Position numbers and translations under genes: made by a program
In this document: piece by piece, positions 49,690-58,642 of the stretch
Numbering within the stretch: position 1 is the first letter of the stretch
How the letters are laid out: each line of letters begins with the position of its first letter
Origin: Streptomyces cyaneofuscatus
GTDB lineage: Bacteria > Actinomycetota > Actinomycetes > Streptomycetales > Streptomycetaceae
Reading direction: 5' to 3'
Assembly (NCBI RefSeq): GCF_000718135.1
Contig: NZ_JOEM01000014.1
Coordinates: 62,001 to 126,000, forward strand
DNA length: 64,000 bases
The notes under the pieces: model-generated
What the model saw: only the letters and a program-made list of their open reading frames with translations
The model's database searches: none
Told to the model about the DNA's origin: nothing

Positions 49690-50469
49690 ATGGCTTCGGT
49701 ACCCGCGGTCCTCAACTCCGAGTGGACCAAGATCCGTACGGTCTCCTCCACCACCTGGACGCTCATCTGCGCGTTCGCCGTCACGGTCGCCATGAGCGCG
49801 GCCCTGTGCGCCCTGCTGAACGCGACGTTCGACGACCTCTCCGAGGCCGAGCAGGCCACCTTCGACCCGACGCTGGTCAGCTTCTCCGGTACGGTCCTGG
49901 GCCAGCTCGCCATGGTCGTGTTCGGGGTGCTCGTGGTCGGTACGGAGTACAGCTCCGGCATGATCCGCACCTCGCTGGCGGCCGTGCCGCAGCGCGGGAC
50001 GCTCCTCTTCAGCAAGATCACCGTGGCCGGGGTGCTGGCCCTCGTGGTCGGCCTGTTGACGAGCTTCGTCTCGTTCTTCCTCGGCCAGGCCCTGCTGGGC
50101 GACCGGGGCACCGACCTCGGCGCGGACAACGTGCTCCGCGCGGTCGTCGGCGCCGGTCTCTACATGGGGCTGATCGCGATCTTCTCCATGGGCGTCACGG
50201 CGATGCTGCGCAGCTCCATGCTGTCGCTGGGCATCCTGGTGCCGTTCTTCTTCCTGATCTCGCAGATCCTGATCGCGGTGCCGTACGCCAAGGACGTCGC
50301 CCGGTACTTCCCCGACCAGGCCGGGTCGAAGATCATGCAGGTGGTCCCGGAGGCGATGGGCAGCGACCCGTCGCCGTACGGGCCGTGGGCCGGTCTCGGG
50401 ATCATGGTCGCCTGGGTGGTGGCGGCGGTGCTCGGCGGCTACCTGGTCCTGAAGAACCGGGACGCGTAG
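49690..50469 (+). CDS. ABC-2 type permease (pair 1)
   Basis: A 259-residue membrane protein with six predicted helices: one after the cytosolic start Leu-Asn-Ser-Glu-Trp-Thr-Lys-Ile-Arg-Thr-Val, others near 73-92, 112-132, 145-170, 178-198 and 232-255. The Glu-Trp-Thr-Lys-Ile-Arg start and the Gly-Thr-Glu-Tyr-Ser-Ser-Gly-Met-Ile-Arg-Thr-Ser loop are shared with the permease at 51823, so the two pairs arose by duplication. It would form a homodimer with two copies of the ATPase. Probably an exporter; cargo unknown. Confidence 0.9.
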   Translation: MASVPAVLNSEWTKIRTVSSTTWTLICAFAVTVAMSAALCALLNATFDDLSEAEQATFDPTLVSFSGTVLGQLAMVVFGVLVVGTEYSSGMIRTSLAAVPQRGTLLFSKITVAGVLALVVGLLTSFVSFFLGQALLGDRGTDLGADNVLRAVVGAGLYMGLIAIFSMGVTAMLRSSMLSLGILVPFFFLISQILIAVPYAKDVARYFPDQAGSKIMQVVPEAMGSDPSPYGPWAGLGIMVAWVVAAVLGGYLVLKNRDA

Positions 50470-50632
50470 CGGGCCGGGGAGAGCGCCGCCGGTCCGTGTG
50501 ACGGCCCGCTCGCGGGCTGTGCGGAACTTGGCCGGAACCGTCAAGGCCTGGTTATCCTCCTAACTCTTACGGGGGGTGTGCGGCCATGCGGCCCGAGCCC
50601 CGAACGACAGAGTGAGTCGATGGGGCTGGAGA

Positions 50633-51826
50633 ATGATCGAGGCAGTCGGCCTGACCAAGCGCTACGGCGCGAAGACGGCCGTGGACGACCTTTCCTTCCA
50701 GGTGCGGCCGGGGGCCGTCACCGGCTTCCTCGGTCCGAACGGGTCGGGCAAATCCACGACCATGCGGATGATCCTCGGCCTGGACCGGCCGACGGCGGGC
50801 CATGTGACGATCGGCGGGCACCCGTACCGGAGCCTGCCGAACGCTCCGCGCCAGGTGGGCGCGCTGCTGGACGCCAAGGCGGTGCACGGCGGACGGACCG
50901 CCCGCGCCCACCTGCTGTCGCTGGCCCAGCTGGCCGGGATCCCGGCCCGGCGGGTGGATGAGGTGCTGGGCGTCGTCGGGCTCAGGGACGTCGCCAAGCG
51001 CCGCTCCAGCGGCTTCTCCCTCGGGATGGGGCAGCGCCTCGGGATCGCCGCGGCGCTGCTCGGCGACCCGCAGGTGCTGCTCTTCGACGAGCCGGTCAAC
51101 GGTCTCGACCCCGAGGGCATCCACTGGGTCCGCAATCTGATGAAGACGCTGGCGGCCGAGGGCCGCACGGTCTTCGTCTCGTCCCACCTCATGAGCGAGA
51201 TGGCCCTCACCGCCGACCACCTGATCGTGATCGGGCGCGGCCGGCTGCTCTCCGACATGAGCGTCACCGACTTCATCTCGGCGAACTCCGCCGACTTCGC
51301 CCGGGTCCGGGTCCCCGAGAACGCCCCCCAGGAGCGGGAGAAGCTGACGTCCTCGCTCATCGAGGCGGGCGGCAGCGTGATGTCCGAGCCGGACGGCGCC
51401 CTGCGCGTCACCGGCCTCCCGCTGCCGAGGATCAGCGACCTGGCCCACGGCGCCGACGTACGGCTCTGGGAGCTGTCGCCGCACCGGGCCTCGCTGGAGG
51501 AGGCGTACATGCGGATGACGCAGGGCGTCGTGGACTACCGCTCGACGGACGACGCCAAGGCCGGGCTCCTGGAGCCCCCGCAGGCGCCGTACGGGGCCTA
51601 CGGGCCCTACGGGGACGCTCAGGGCGGTTACGGGGCCGCGCCCGGCGCGCCCGGCCACGGACAGCCCCAGCCGGCGGAGGCGCCGCAGCAGAGCTGGTAC
51701 GCCCCGCCGCCGCCCGGGCAGAACCCGTACGCCACCCCCGGCCACGCGGCCGCACCGCACCCGGCCGCCCCCGAACCCTCCCCCGCCGACGCGGCCGGGA
51801 CGAAGACCAGCGAGGACCCCCGATGA
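50633..51826 (+). CDS. ABC transporter ATP-binding protein (ABC-2 type, pair 2)
   Basis: A 397-residue ATPase closely similar to that at 48632 in its first 300 residues: Walker A Gly-Pro-Asn-Gly-Ser-Gly-Lys-Ser (34-41), Phe-Ser-Leu-Gly-Met-Gly-Gln-Arg, Leu-Leu-Phe-Asp-Glu-Pro-Val-Asn-Gly and Val-Ser-Ser-His. The C-terminal 85 residues form a Tyr/Gly/Pro/Ala/Gln-rich disordered tail with repeated Tyr-Gly motifs. I chose ATG 50633 by alignment with the paralogue; an earlier in-frame start at 50576 is possible. Its stop overlaps the permease ATG. Confidence 0.92.
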   Translation: MIEAVGLTKRYGAKTAVDDLSFQVRPGAVTGFLGPNGSGKSTTMRMILGLDRPTAGHVTIGGHPYRSLPNAPRQVGALLDAKAVHGGRTARAHLLSLAQLAGIPARRVDEVLGVVGLRDVAKRRSSGFSLGMGQRLGIAAALLGDPQVLLFDEPVNGLDPEGIHWVRNLMKTLAAEGRTVFVSSHLMSEMALTADHLIVIGRGRLLSDMSVTDFISANSADFARVRVPENAPQEREKLTSSLIEAGGSVMSEPDGALRVTGLPLPRISDLAHGADVRLWELSPHRASLEEAYMRMTQGVVDYRSTDDAKAGLLEPPQAPYGAYGPYGDAQGGYGAAPGAPGHGQPQPAEAPQQSWYAPPPPGQNPYATPGHAAAPHPAAPEPSPADAAGTKTSEDPR

Positions 51827-52683
51827 CGACGCCGGCCGCCCCGCGCGCCCACGAGCAGCAGCCTCAGCCGCAGCCGCCGCACGGCCTGCTGGGTTACTAC
51901 GAGTCGCCCATCCCGATCCGCCGCGCCACCCTCGGCGACGCGATCGCCTCGGAGTGGACGAAGATCCGCTCCGTCCGCTCCACGCTGTGGACCCTGGGCG
52001 TGATGATCGTGCTGATGGTGGCGATCGGGCTGATGTCCGCGCTGCTTATCGCCGCCGCCGACACCGACCTGGCCGGCGAGCCGGTCGTGGCCCTCGGCTT
52101 CTTCGGGGTGCTGCTGGGCTCGATCTGTGTGATCACCCTCGGCGTGCTGACCATCGGCTCCGAGTACAGCACCGGCATGATCCGTACGACGCTGACGGCC
52201 TGCCCGAGCCGGGCCCGGGTGCTGACGGCGAAGGCGATCGTCTTCTTCCTGCTCGCCTTCGTCATCACCACGGTGACCGCCACGGTCGTCGCGGGGTTCC
52301 AGACGGCGATCCTGGGCGCAGGTCTCGACTCCGGCTCGGTGTGGCTGCGCGCCACCGTCGGGGTCGGGCTCTACATCGCGGCCCTCGGCCTGGTGTCGCT
52401 GGCCGTCGGCGCGATCATCCGGCACTCGGCGGGCGCCATCACGGTCATGATCGCCGTGGTGCTGCTGCCGCTGGTCCTCGCGCTGTTCATGTTCTCCGAC
52501 AGCCTGCGCGGACTGCAGCGCTTCCTCTTCGAGTACTCGATCCCCAACCAGCTCGGCGCGCTCTACGGCTCGACGGTCACCGAGTCCGGCCCGTCCGGCT
52601 GGGAGCCGCTGCTGCTGATGCTGGGCATCGCGGCCGTGGCCCTGGGCGGCGCCTACCTGGCGCTGGACCGGCGCGACGTCTGA
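51823..52683 (+). CDS. ABC-2 type permease (pair 2)
   Basis: A 286-residue membrane protein. A Gln/Pro-rich cytosolic lead (1-25) and Tyr-Tyr-Glu-Ser-Pro-Ile-Pro-Ile-Arg-Arg come before Ser-Glu-Trp-Thr-Lys-Ile-Arg-Ser-Val-Arg-Ser-Thr, which matches the start of the pair 1 permease. Six helices follow (about 56-77, 93-116, 136-160, 175-200, 207-226 and 258-280), with Gly-Ser-Glu-Tyr-Ser-Thr-Gly-Met-Ile-Arg-Thr between the second and third. It is co-translated with its ATPase. A 26-nt duplication covers its stop. Confidence 0.9.
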   Translation: MTTPAAPRAHEQQPQPQPPHGLLGYYESPIPIRRATLGDAIASEWTKIRSVRSTLWTLGVMIVLMVAIGLMSALLIAAADTDLAGEPVVALGFFGVLLGSICVITLGVLTIGSEYSTGMIRTTLTACPSRARVLTAKAIVFFLLAFVITTVTATVVAGFQTAILGAGLDSGSVWLRATVGVGLYIAALGLVSLAVGAIIRHSAGAITVMIAVVLLPLVLALFMFSDSLRGLQRFLFEYSIPNQLGALYGSTVTESGPSGWEPLLLMLGIAAVALGGAYLALDRRDV

Positions 52684-52712
52684 GCTGGCACTGCACCGGC
52701 GCGACGTCTGAG
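52659..52712. repeat. 26-nt direct repeat across the permease stop codon
   Basis: The end of the permease gene including its TGA (52659-52684) is repeated with two mismatches at 52687-52712. Confidence 0.8.
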
Positions 52713-52726
52713 AGAACGTACGGCGC

Positions 52727-53056
52727 TCAGTAGCGCGGCGCGTTACGGGACCGCTGCACCCGCGTGGTGCGGCGGTCCTTCGCGTTCCAGCAGGCCTTGT
52801 GCCAGTGCCTGCGGTCCTCGATGCCGCCGAACTCGGGCCAGGCGACGAGGTGCGGGACGCCGGAGGGGATCTCCTGGTCGCAGCCGGGGCAGCGGTACCG
52901 CTTGCCCTGGGCGCTCGCGCCGCTCACCGGGCGCACCGACCACTCCTCGCCCTGCCAGCTCTCGGTGGCCCCTCCCCCGCCGTACCTCCCCAGCGCCGTA
53001 CCGGGATGCTCGTCGGGACTCTCGCCGCCACGGGGGCGGTTGCGGCGCGGGGACAC
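52727..53056 (-). CDS. Small zinc-ribbon-like protein
   Basis: A 109-residue cytosolic protein. The start is Arg/Pro-rich (Ser-Pro-Arg-Arg-Asn-Arg-Pro-Arg-Gly-Gly). The second half has Tyr-Arg-Cys-Pro-Gly-Cys-Asp-Gln-Glu-Ile, then His-Leu-Val-Ala-Trp-Pro, then Arg-His-Trp-His-Lys-Ala-Cys-Trp. Two Cys followed by His/His/Cys suggest one zinc site. Similar Streptomyces proteins are often labelled ATP/GTP-binding, but no nucleotide motif is visible. The basic ends suggest nucleic-acid binding. GTG 53056 has GAGG 7 nt upstream. Divergent from the LLM oxidoreductase gene. Confidence 0.75.
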   Translation of the reverse strand: MSPRRNRPRGGESPDEHPGTALGRYGGGGATESWQGEEWSVRPVSGASAQGKRYRCPGCDQEIPSGVPHLVAWPEFGGIEDRRHWHKACWNAKDRRTTRVQRSRNAPRY

Positions 53057-53292
53057 AGGACACCTCACGGGGGCTGCTCGGGCACGGTTCGCTTCAAGCC
53101 TAGAGGCTGGCACCGGGGGCAGGTGCCGGGTGGGGCGGACGGCACGATCCCGTACGGGATCCGGCGCGATCGGGCACGGGAGTGAGTTAGCGGAAAATCG
53201 CAACAACTTCGCCCCGGACCGTGCCTTTGGCACGTGTCAGACGTTGTTGCCAGTGGGGGAGACACGCGTCGGCCGCAAGGAGGCAACACGCG

Positions 53293-54327
53293 ATGCGCAT
53301 CGGAACGTTCGTTCTGGCAGCTCAGTTCCCGGGCCAGGGGCCGGGCGAGGCCCTGCACCGGGCCGTCCGGTCCGCCGAGGCTGCGGAGGAGTCCGGGCTC
53401 GACTCGGTGTGGCTCGCCGAGCACCACTTCGTGCCGTACGGGGTCTGCCCGTCCGCCACCACGCTGGCCGCGCTGCTGCTCGGCCGGACCCGGCGGATCC
53501 GGGTGGGCACCGCCGTCAGCGTGCTGCCCAACCACCACCCGGTCGCCCTCGGCGAGCAGGCCGCGCTGCTGCATCTGACCAGCGGCGGACGGTTCTCGCT
53601 CGGGGTGGGCCGGGGCGGGCCGTGGGTGGACCTGGAGGTCTTCGGCGGCGGTCTCGACGCGTACGAGAACGGCTTCCCCGAGGCGCTGGAGCTGCTGCTC
53701 GACTGGCTGCGGGAGCCACGGGTCGCCGGGCGCGGGGGGCGGTTCGGCTTCCGCGAGGTGGCGGTGGTGCCGCGCGCGGACGACTTGCTGGACGACGGCT
53801 CTGCCCCTGGGCCCGAGGTGATCGTGGCGTGCACCTCGCCGAAGACCGTGCGGCTGGCGGCGAGCAGGGCACTGCCGATGCTGCTGGGCATGCACTGCGG
53901 GGACGAGGAGAAGGCGGAGATGGTCGCCCTGTGGCGTACGGCGGCCCGGGAGGCCGGTCATCCGCCGGAGGTGGTCGAGGGGGCCGCACATGTGTCCGCG
54001 GGGGTGGCCCAGATCGCGGACGGGCCCGGGGACGCCACGGAGACGCTGGTGAAGACGATGCCCGGGTGGCTGCGCCAGGGGCTGGACGCCCATGTCACGG
54101 TCGACGACCGGCACCGCGTGATGCGGGACCCCGTCGCGTACACGGAACTGCTGTGCGGGCTGCACCCGGTGGGCCCGCCCCAGCTGGCCGCCGACCGGCT
54201 CGCGGCCACGGCCGAGCGGACCGGCATCACCCGCTTCGCCCTCCTGGTAGAGGGGTCGGGCGACCTCGCGGCGACCGAGGAGAACGTACGGCGCCTCGGC
54301 GCGGACGTGCTGCCGCTGCTCACCTGA
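53293..54327 (+). CDS. LLM-class flavin-dependent oxidoreductase
   Basis: A 344-residue luciferase-like monooxygenase fold. It has Ala-Glu-Glu-Ser-Gly-Leu-Asp-Ser-Val-Trp-Leu-Ala-Glu-His-His-Phe near the start, Arg-Ile-Arg-Val-Gly-Thr-Ala-Val, Pro-Asn-His-His-Pro-Val and Gly-Arg-Phe-Ser-Leu-Gly-Val-Gly-Arg-Gly-Gly. These enzymes use FMN or F420; which one applies here cannot be read reliably, and the substrate is unknown. AAGGAGG lies 9 nt before the ATG. It stands alone between two minus-strand genes. Confidence 0.88.
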   Translation: MRIGTFVLAAQFPGQGPGEALHRAVRSAEAAEESGLDSVWLAEHHFVPYGVCPSATTLAALLLGRTRRIRVGTAVSVLPNHHPVALGEQAALLHLTSGGRFSLGVGRGGPWVDLEVFGGGLDAYENGFPEALELLLDWLREPRVAGRGGRFGFREVAVVPRADDLLDDGSAPGPEVIVACTSPKTVRLAASRALPMLLGMHCGDEEKAEMVALWRTAAREAGHPPEVVEGAAHVSAGVAQIADGPGDATETLVKTMPGWLRQGLDAHVTVDDRHRVMRDPVAYTELLCGLHPVGPPQLAADRLAATAERTGITRFALLVEGSGDLAATEENVRRLGADVLPLLT

Positions 54328-54478
54328 CCTGCGCCTGTGCATGGAGGAGACGACCTCGCGGTTGAGCGTGATGCGTGATGCGTTAAGCGGTGGAACGTGG
54401 AGCGTGGTGCGGTGGTACGGGAGCTGCCGCCCCGGAGCCAGTTGCACCTCCCGCGGCCCGAAGCGGCAGCAGAAGCGT

Positions 54479-54871
54479 TCAGCAGTCCCGTAGTTCGGGC
54501 GACTGGTTGAGCAACTGGCCCCTCACCGAAGTGAACTTGGCCAGCCGGTCGTCGACCGAGGCGTCCAGCGGGAACACCGCGACGCGGTGGCAGTTCTGGA
54601 AAGCGATACGCACTCCGAAGTGCCGCTGGAGCGCGCCGCGTATCGCATCACTCGCGAGCGCACGCAGCAGCTGACCACGTGCCTGCTCGTCCGGCGGCGG
54701 CGTCTGGTTGTCGGCGAACTGGCCGCCGTCCACCTTCAGCTGAGCCACCAGAGAGCTGATCATCTCCCACGCGAAAGGCAGGGAGGTCCGGACGCAGTCG
54801 ACGAAGTCGGCTTCGTCGACCTCGCCTCGCTCGGCCTGTTCCAACAGCGCCGGTGAGACGTCGAGCGACAT
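54479..54871 (-). CDS. SCO5389-family protein
   Basis: A 130-residue soluble protein that matches, as I recall, the Streptomyces family named after SCO5389. The function is unknown. It is acidic and helical in the first half (Leu-Glu-Gln-Ala-Glu-Arg-Gly-Glu-Val-Asp-Glu-Ala-Asp-Phe-Val-Asp-Cys-Val-Arg). The second half is Phe-Gly-Val-Arg-Ile-Ala-Phe-Gln-Asn-Cys-His-Arg-Val-Ala-Val-Phe, and it ends Glu-Leu-Arg-Asp-Cys. A strong GAGGAGAA precedes the ATG. It is upstream of and divergent from nucS. Confidence 0.8.
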   Translation of the reverse strand: MSLDVSPALLEQAERGEVDEADFVDCVRTSLPFAWEMISSLVAQLKVDGGQFADNQTPPPDEQARGQLLRALASDAIRGALQRHFGVRIAFQNCHRVAVFPLDASVDDRLAKFTSVRGQLLNQSPELRDC

Positions 54872-55143
54872 GGGTTCTCCTCTCGCGACCCCGGACGGTG
54901 ACCGGGGCCTTACGGGCAGGGAAGAAGGGCGACGACGCAGCGTGCACGGGCGGCGACCTCCTGCATCCACGGTAAGTGTGCGGGAGGAGCCGCACCAGGA
55001 GATTGGGAACACAACCGGCCACGATCGAAGGGGCGCAAAGAGGGGCAAGCCCGCTGGGCCGACCGGCGGTGAGGAGCGAGTGACAGGGGTCGACGGATGG
55101 GGAAATCGCGCCGGGCCCCCGTCGTCGAGTAGCGTTGCCGACC

Positions 55144-55815
55144 ATGCGTCTCGTCATCGCCCGTTGCTCCGTCGACTACGCGGGCCGGCTCACAGCCCAC
55201 CTGCCCTCCGCCCCCCGTCTGATCCTGGTGAAGGCGGACGGCAGCGTCTCGATCCACGCCGACGACCGGGCGTACAAACCGCTCAACTGGATGTCCCCGC
55301 CGTGCACCCTGAAGGAGGGCACCGGCGAGGAGGCCGGTGTCTGGACCGTGGTGAACAAGGCGGGCGAAAAACTGATCATCACGATGGAGGAAATCCTCCA
55401 CGACTCCTCGTACGAGCTGGGCGTCGACCCGGGGCTCATCAAGGACGGCGTGGAGGCGCACCTCCAGGAGCTGCTCGCCGACCGGATCGAGATCCTCGGC
55501 GAGGGCCACACCCTGATCCGCCGTGAGTACCCCACCGCCATCGGCCCGGTGGACATCCTCTGCCGCGACGCGAACGGCGGGACGGTCGCCGTGGAGCTGA
55601 AGCGGCGCGGCGACATCGACGGTGTGGAGCAGCTGACCCGCTATCTGGAGCTGCTCAACCGCGACCCGCATCTCGCGCCGGTCCGGGGCGTCTTCGCGGC
55701 CCAGGAGATCAAGCCGCAGGCGCGCGTGCTCGCGACCGACCGGGGCATCGGCTGCCTGGTCCTCGACTACGACGCGATGCGCGGCATCGAGGACGACAAG
55801 CTGCGCCTGTTCTGA
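55144..55815 (+). CDS. nucS: Mismatch-specific endonuclease NucS (EndoMS)
   Basis: A 223-residue nuclease that provides mismatch repair in actinobacteria, which lack MutS/MutL. The N-terminal dimerisation and DNA-recognition domain (1-115) includes Arg42 and Trp49. The C-terminal nuclease domain has Gly-Pro-Val-Asp137, then Val-Ala-Val-Glu151-Leu-Lys153-Arg, and Gln in Val-Glu-Gln-Leu-Thr-Arg-Tyr. The last residues Lys-Leu-Arg-Leu-Phe form the expected beta-clamp contact. TAGCGT at 55129-55134 lies 9 nt before the ATG, so the transcript is nearly leaderless. A terminator follows. Confidence 0.95.
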   Translation: MRLVIARCSVDYAGRLTAHLPSAPRLILVKADGSVSIHADDRAYKPLNWMSPPCTLKEGTGEEAGVWTVVNKAGEKLIITMEEILHDSSYELGVDPGLIKDGVEAHLQELLADRIEILGEGHTLIRREYPTAIGPVDILCRDANGGTVAVELKRRGDIDGVEQLTRYLELLNRDPHLAPVRGVFAAQEIKPQARVLATDRGIGCLVLDYDAMRGIEDDKLRLF

Positions 55816-55828
55816 CCGACCGTCCACG

Positions 55829-55857
55829 GCCGGGTGTCCCCCACAGGGGCACCCGGC
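55829..55857. terminator. Terminator between nucS and the convergent ATPase gene
   Basis: GCCGGGTG plus CCCC pairs with GGGG plus CACCCGGC, with one bulged base and a short loop. Confidence 0.75.
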
Positions 55858-55866
55858 TTCCGTGTG

Positions 55867-58419
55867 TCAGGCCGCCGCCTCGGTGGGGTCGTCGCTCTCG
55901 GCCGGGGCTTCGGTGGTGGCCGTGGCGGTGGCGGTGGCCGACTCGGCGGGGCCGCTGGCGGAGGAGGAGGTGTCCGGCGGGGGCGGGGCCGGGGGCTCTT
56001 CGGTCGGCGTCTCGGTCGGCGGGGTCGGCTCCGGCTCCGACTCGGTGGGCGTCACGCTCGGGCTGGTGCTCGTGGACGGCGAGGGCGCGGGAGGGGAGCT
56101 CTTGGTCGGGGTGGGCGCACCCGACGTGCTGCGGCTCGGCGTGCTCGACGGCTCCCCCGTACCCGGTGAGCTGCCGTCCGGCGACGAGGGGGCCGGGGAG
56201 GGCGAGCCGGAGGTGCTGGGCGTGGCGGATCCCGAGGTGCCCGGGGTGGCGGGTACCTCCTCGCCGGGCGCCCCGTCGTCGGGCGCGGGGCCGTCGTCCG
56301 GCTCGTCGGCGGGGGACGCGTCGTCGGGGGTGGACTCGGGGGACGACTGCTCGGTGGTGACGTTACGGCTGCCGCCCGGCTCCTCGGGGTCGCCCGCGGT
56401 GAGGCCGAGGGTGACGACGGTGCCGAGCACGGCGATCAGCAGCGCTCCCGCCCCGGCGGCGGCCAGGTTGCGCCGGGCGCCGCCCAGGATCGCGCGCCCG
56501 CCGCCCGGCTTCGGTGCGGCGGCCGGGAACGGGGCCACCACGGTCGGGTCCTCGTCCACCGTCTGCCGGGCGAAGAGCGGCGCGGCCGGGAGGCCGGTCG
56601 GCGGCGTACCGGCGAGGAGGTCGTGGCGTACGGCGGGCACCTCGTCGCCCGTCCGGGGCCGGACCGGGGGCGCGAAGCCGCCGGAGCGGTCCGCGACCAG
56701 GGCGAGGGCGCGGCGGCCGGCCACCGCACCGGACTTGTCGGCGAGCGCGCCGCGCATGGAGATCGAGGTCTCCAGCTCCGTACGGGCCCGGTCGAGGTTG
56801 CCGGAGCAGAGCGCGAGGACGCCCAACTCGTGGTGGAAGTACGCCTCTTCGGCGACCTCACCGGCGATCCTGGCGGCCTCCTGGCCCGCCCTGAGCGCCT
56901 TCTCCCAGGCGCCCCAGCTCAACCCCGCCGCGAGCGCCGGAGCGGCGCTGCGGGCCAGCAGGACGGCCGCGCTGGCCTGGCCCGCCTCGGCGTCGGGGAC
57001 GAGGCGGCCCATCGCGGCGACGATCGCGTCGGCCTCGGCGACGGCCCGCTGCGGGGTGACCGAGGGGTGGGAGACCCACCAGGCGTAGTGCTGGGCGGCC
57101 GTACGGGCGTGGGCGGCGGCCTCCTCCGCGTACCCGCCGGCCTCCAGCTGGGCGAGGACACCGGCGGCGAGCCGGTAGCGGGGGCCGGCCGGGGAGAGCA
57201 GTCCGCAGCCCGCGAGTTCGCCGAGGGCGGCGTCCGCGTGGGTGTCGCCCACGAGGGCCGGCAGATGGGCCTGGTGGGGCACCTCGCCGCCGAGCGCGAC
57301 GGTGAAGCGCAGGGTCTCGCGGGCCGCCTCGCTGAGCCGGGAGGCGAGCAGGACGGCGGGCGCCGCCCCTTCGCCGAGGCTCGGCAGCGGCACGTCCAGG
57401 GTCTCGGGGGTGGGCGCTTCGGGGACCGGCGGCGCGTCGTCCGGGCGTGGCTCGAAGTAGTCGTACTCGTCGAAGGCCGCGGGGTCCGTGTTGAGCAGGT
57501 CGCGCTGGCGCAGCAGCGATCCGGCCTGGACGAAGCGGAGCGGCAGCCCCTCGGACTCGAACCAGAGGTCGCCCGCCCAGTTCCGCTCGTCCTCGGTGAG
57601 GGGGCGCTCGACGACCTTGGCCAGCAGCTCCAGCGAGGCGGCGCGGCCGAGGCCGGCGAGGAGGACCTCCTCCAGGTGGGCGTCGACGCCGGGCGGGGCG
57701 AGGTCGGGTGTGGTGCCGAAGAGGAAGGCGCACTCGGGGGTGGCTTCCAGGAGTCCGTCGAGGGCGGCCCCGCCGATCTCCAGGTCGTCGACGATCACGA
57801 CGGCGCCGATGGAGCGGACGAGGGCGAGCAGTCCCTCGGGTCCCGGGCGGTGGAGCGGGGCGTGGTGGATGGCGTCGAAGAGGCCGTACAGCAGGTCGGC
57901 GGCGGTGCGCCGGTGGCCGCTGAGCCGGACGACACCGTCGGGGGCCAGGTCCGTGCAGTCGGCGGCGACGGCGTCGAGGAGCGCGGTGCGGCCGGAGCCG
58001 GCCTGGCCGGTGAGGCGGACGCTGCGGCCGCGGGCCAGCAGGCTCACCAGCCTCTCGCGCTCCTCCTGGCGTTCCAGCAGGGGGAGCTGCGGGGCGGGCG
58101 GGCCCGCCGGGACGGGCGGTGCGCCGGCGCGCTCGTGGTCGGCGCGTTCGGCGGGGGTGCGGCGGACGGGCGCTTCGGGCTCCGAGCCGGGCGGGCAGGC
58201 CTCGACCTCGCTGCCGTCGACGGGGTTGACCGTGAGCAGGAGGTCCCCGACCGTGACCTGGACGACGCGGACCTGCTGCGGCGTCGGCTGGCCGAAATCG
58301 GCGGCGTTGGACTCCCGGGACGGCCGGCGACGGCCGTCGGAGCGGTCGGAGTCGTCCGGGCCGTCGGAGCCGCCGGGGGTCCGCCCGTACTTTCCCGGCC
58401 CCTGGTGTGTCGGGTCCAT
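55867..58419 (-). CDS. Large membrane-anchored ATPase with Ser/Thr/Pro-rich outer tail
   Basis: An 850-residue protein. A disordered, charged N-terminus (1-110) is followed by an AAA/STAND-like NTPase with Gly-Gln-Ala-Gly-Ser-Gly-Arg-Thr (138-145) and Ala-Val-Val-Ile-Val-Asp-Asp-Leu-Glu (206-213). Walker A has Arg144 where Lys is expected, so nucleotide use may be altered. Helical repeats of the TPR kind follow (about 430-610). One membrane helix (about 655-678) leads to an outer tail rich in Ser, Thr, Pro and Glu. Start ATG 58419 with GGGGGAC upstream. Convergent with nucS. The role is unknown, perhaps signalling. Confidence 0.75.
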   Translation of the reverse strand: MDPTHQGPGKYGRTPGGSDGPDDSDRSDGRRRPSRESNAADFGQPTPQQVRVVQVTVGDLLLTVNPVDGSEVEACPPGSEPEAPVRRTPAERADHERAGAPPVPAGPPAPQLPLLERQEERERLVSLLARGRSVRLTGQAGSGRTALLDAVAADCTDLAPDGVVRLSGHRRTAADLLYGLFDAIHHAPLHRPGPEGLLALVRSIGAVVIVDDLEIGGAALDGLLEATPECAFLFGTTPDLAPPGVDAHLEEVLLAGLGRAASLELLAKVVERPLTEDERNWAGDLWFESEGLPLRFVQAGSLLRQRDLLNTDPAAFDEYDYFEPRPDDAPPVPEAPTPETLDVPLPSLGEGAAPAVLLASRLSEAARETLRFTVALGGEVPHQAHLPALVGDTHADAALGELAGCGLLSPAGPRYRLAAGVLAQLEAGGYAEEAAAHARTAAQHYAWWVSHPSVTPQRAVAEADAIVAAMGRLVPDAEAGQASAAVLLARSAAPALAAGLSWGAWEKALRAGQEAARIAGEVAEEAYFHHELGVLALCSGNLDRARTELETSISMRGALADKSGAVAGRRALALVADRSGGFAPPVRPRTGDEVPAVRHDLLAGTPPTGLPAAPLFARQTVDEDPTVVAPFPAAAPKPGGGRAILGGARRNLAAAGAGALLIAVLGTVVTLGLTAGDPEEPGGSRNVTTEQSSPESTPDDASPADEPDDGPAPDDGAPGEEVPATPGTSGSATPSTSGSPSPAPSSPDGSSPGTGEPSSTPSRSTSGAPTPTKSSPPAPSPSTSTSPSVTPTESEPEPTPPTETPTEEPPAPPPPDTSSSASGPAESATATATATTEAPAESDDPTEAAA

Positions 58420-58642
58420 CAACAAGTCCCCCAGACGCGTCGCGCTCGGTCAGTCCCTCCGGCCTCGCACGCCCCGCTGTCGCTTCCGGTCCGGTGTCTG
58501 CCTCGGGTGGGTGTCATGGGGCAGACGGCCGAACCCTAGACCTTCGCACAGTATCCACGCACGGGCGGGGTGCCATGCCGTCCGGGACGTCACATTCCGG
58601 TGAGGATTGCGCGCCTTCTGCCCCGACGGTCCGGGTACGTAC

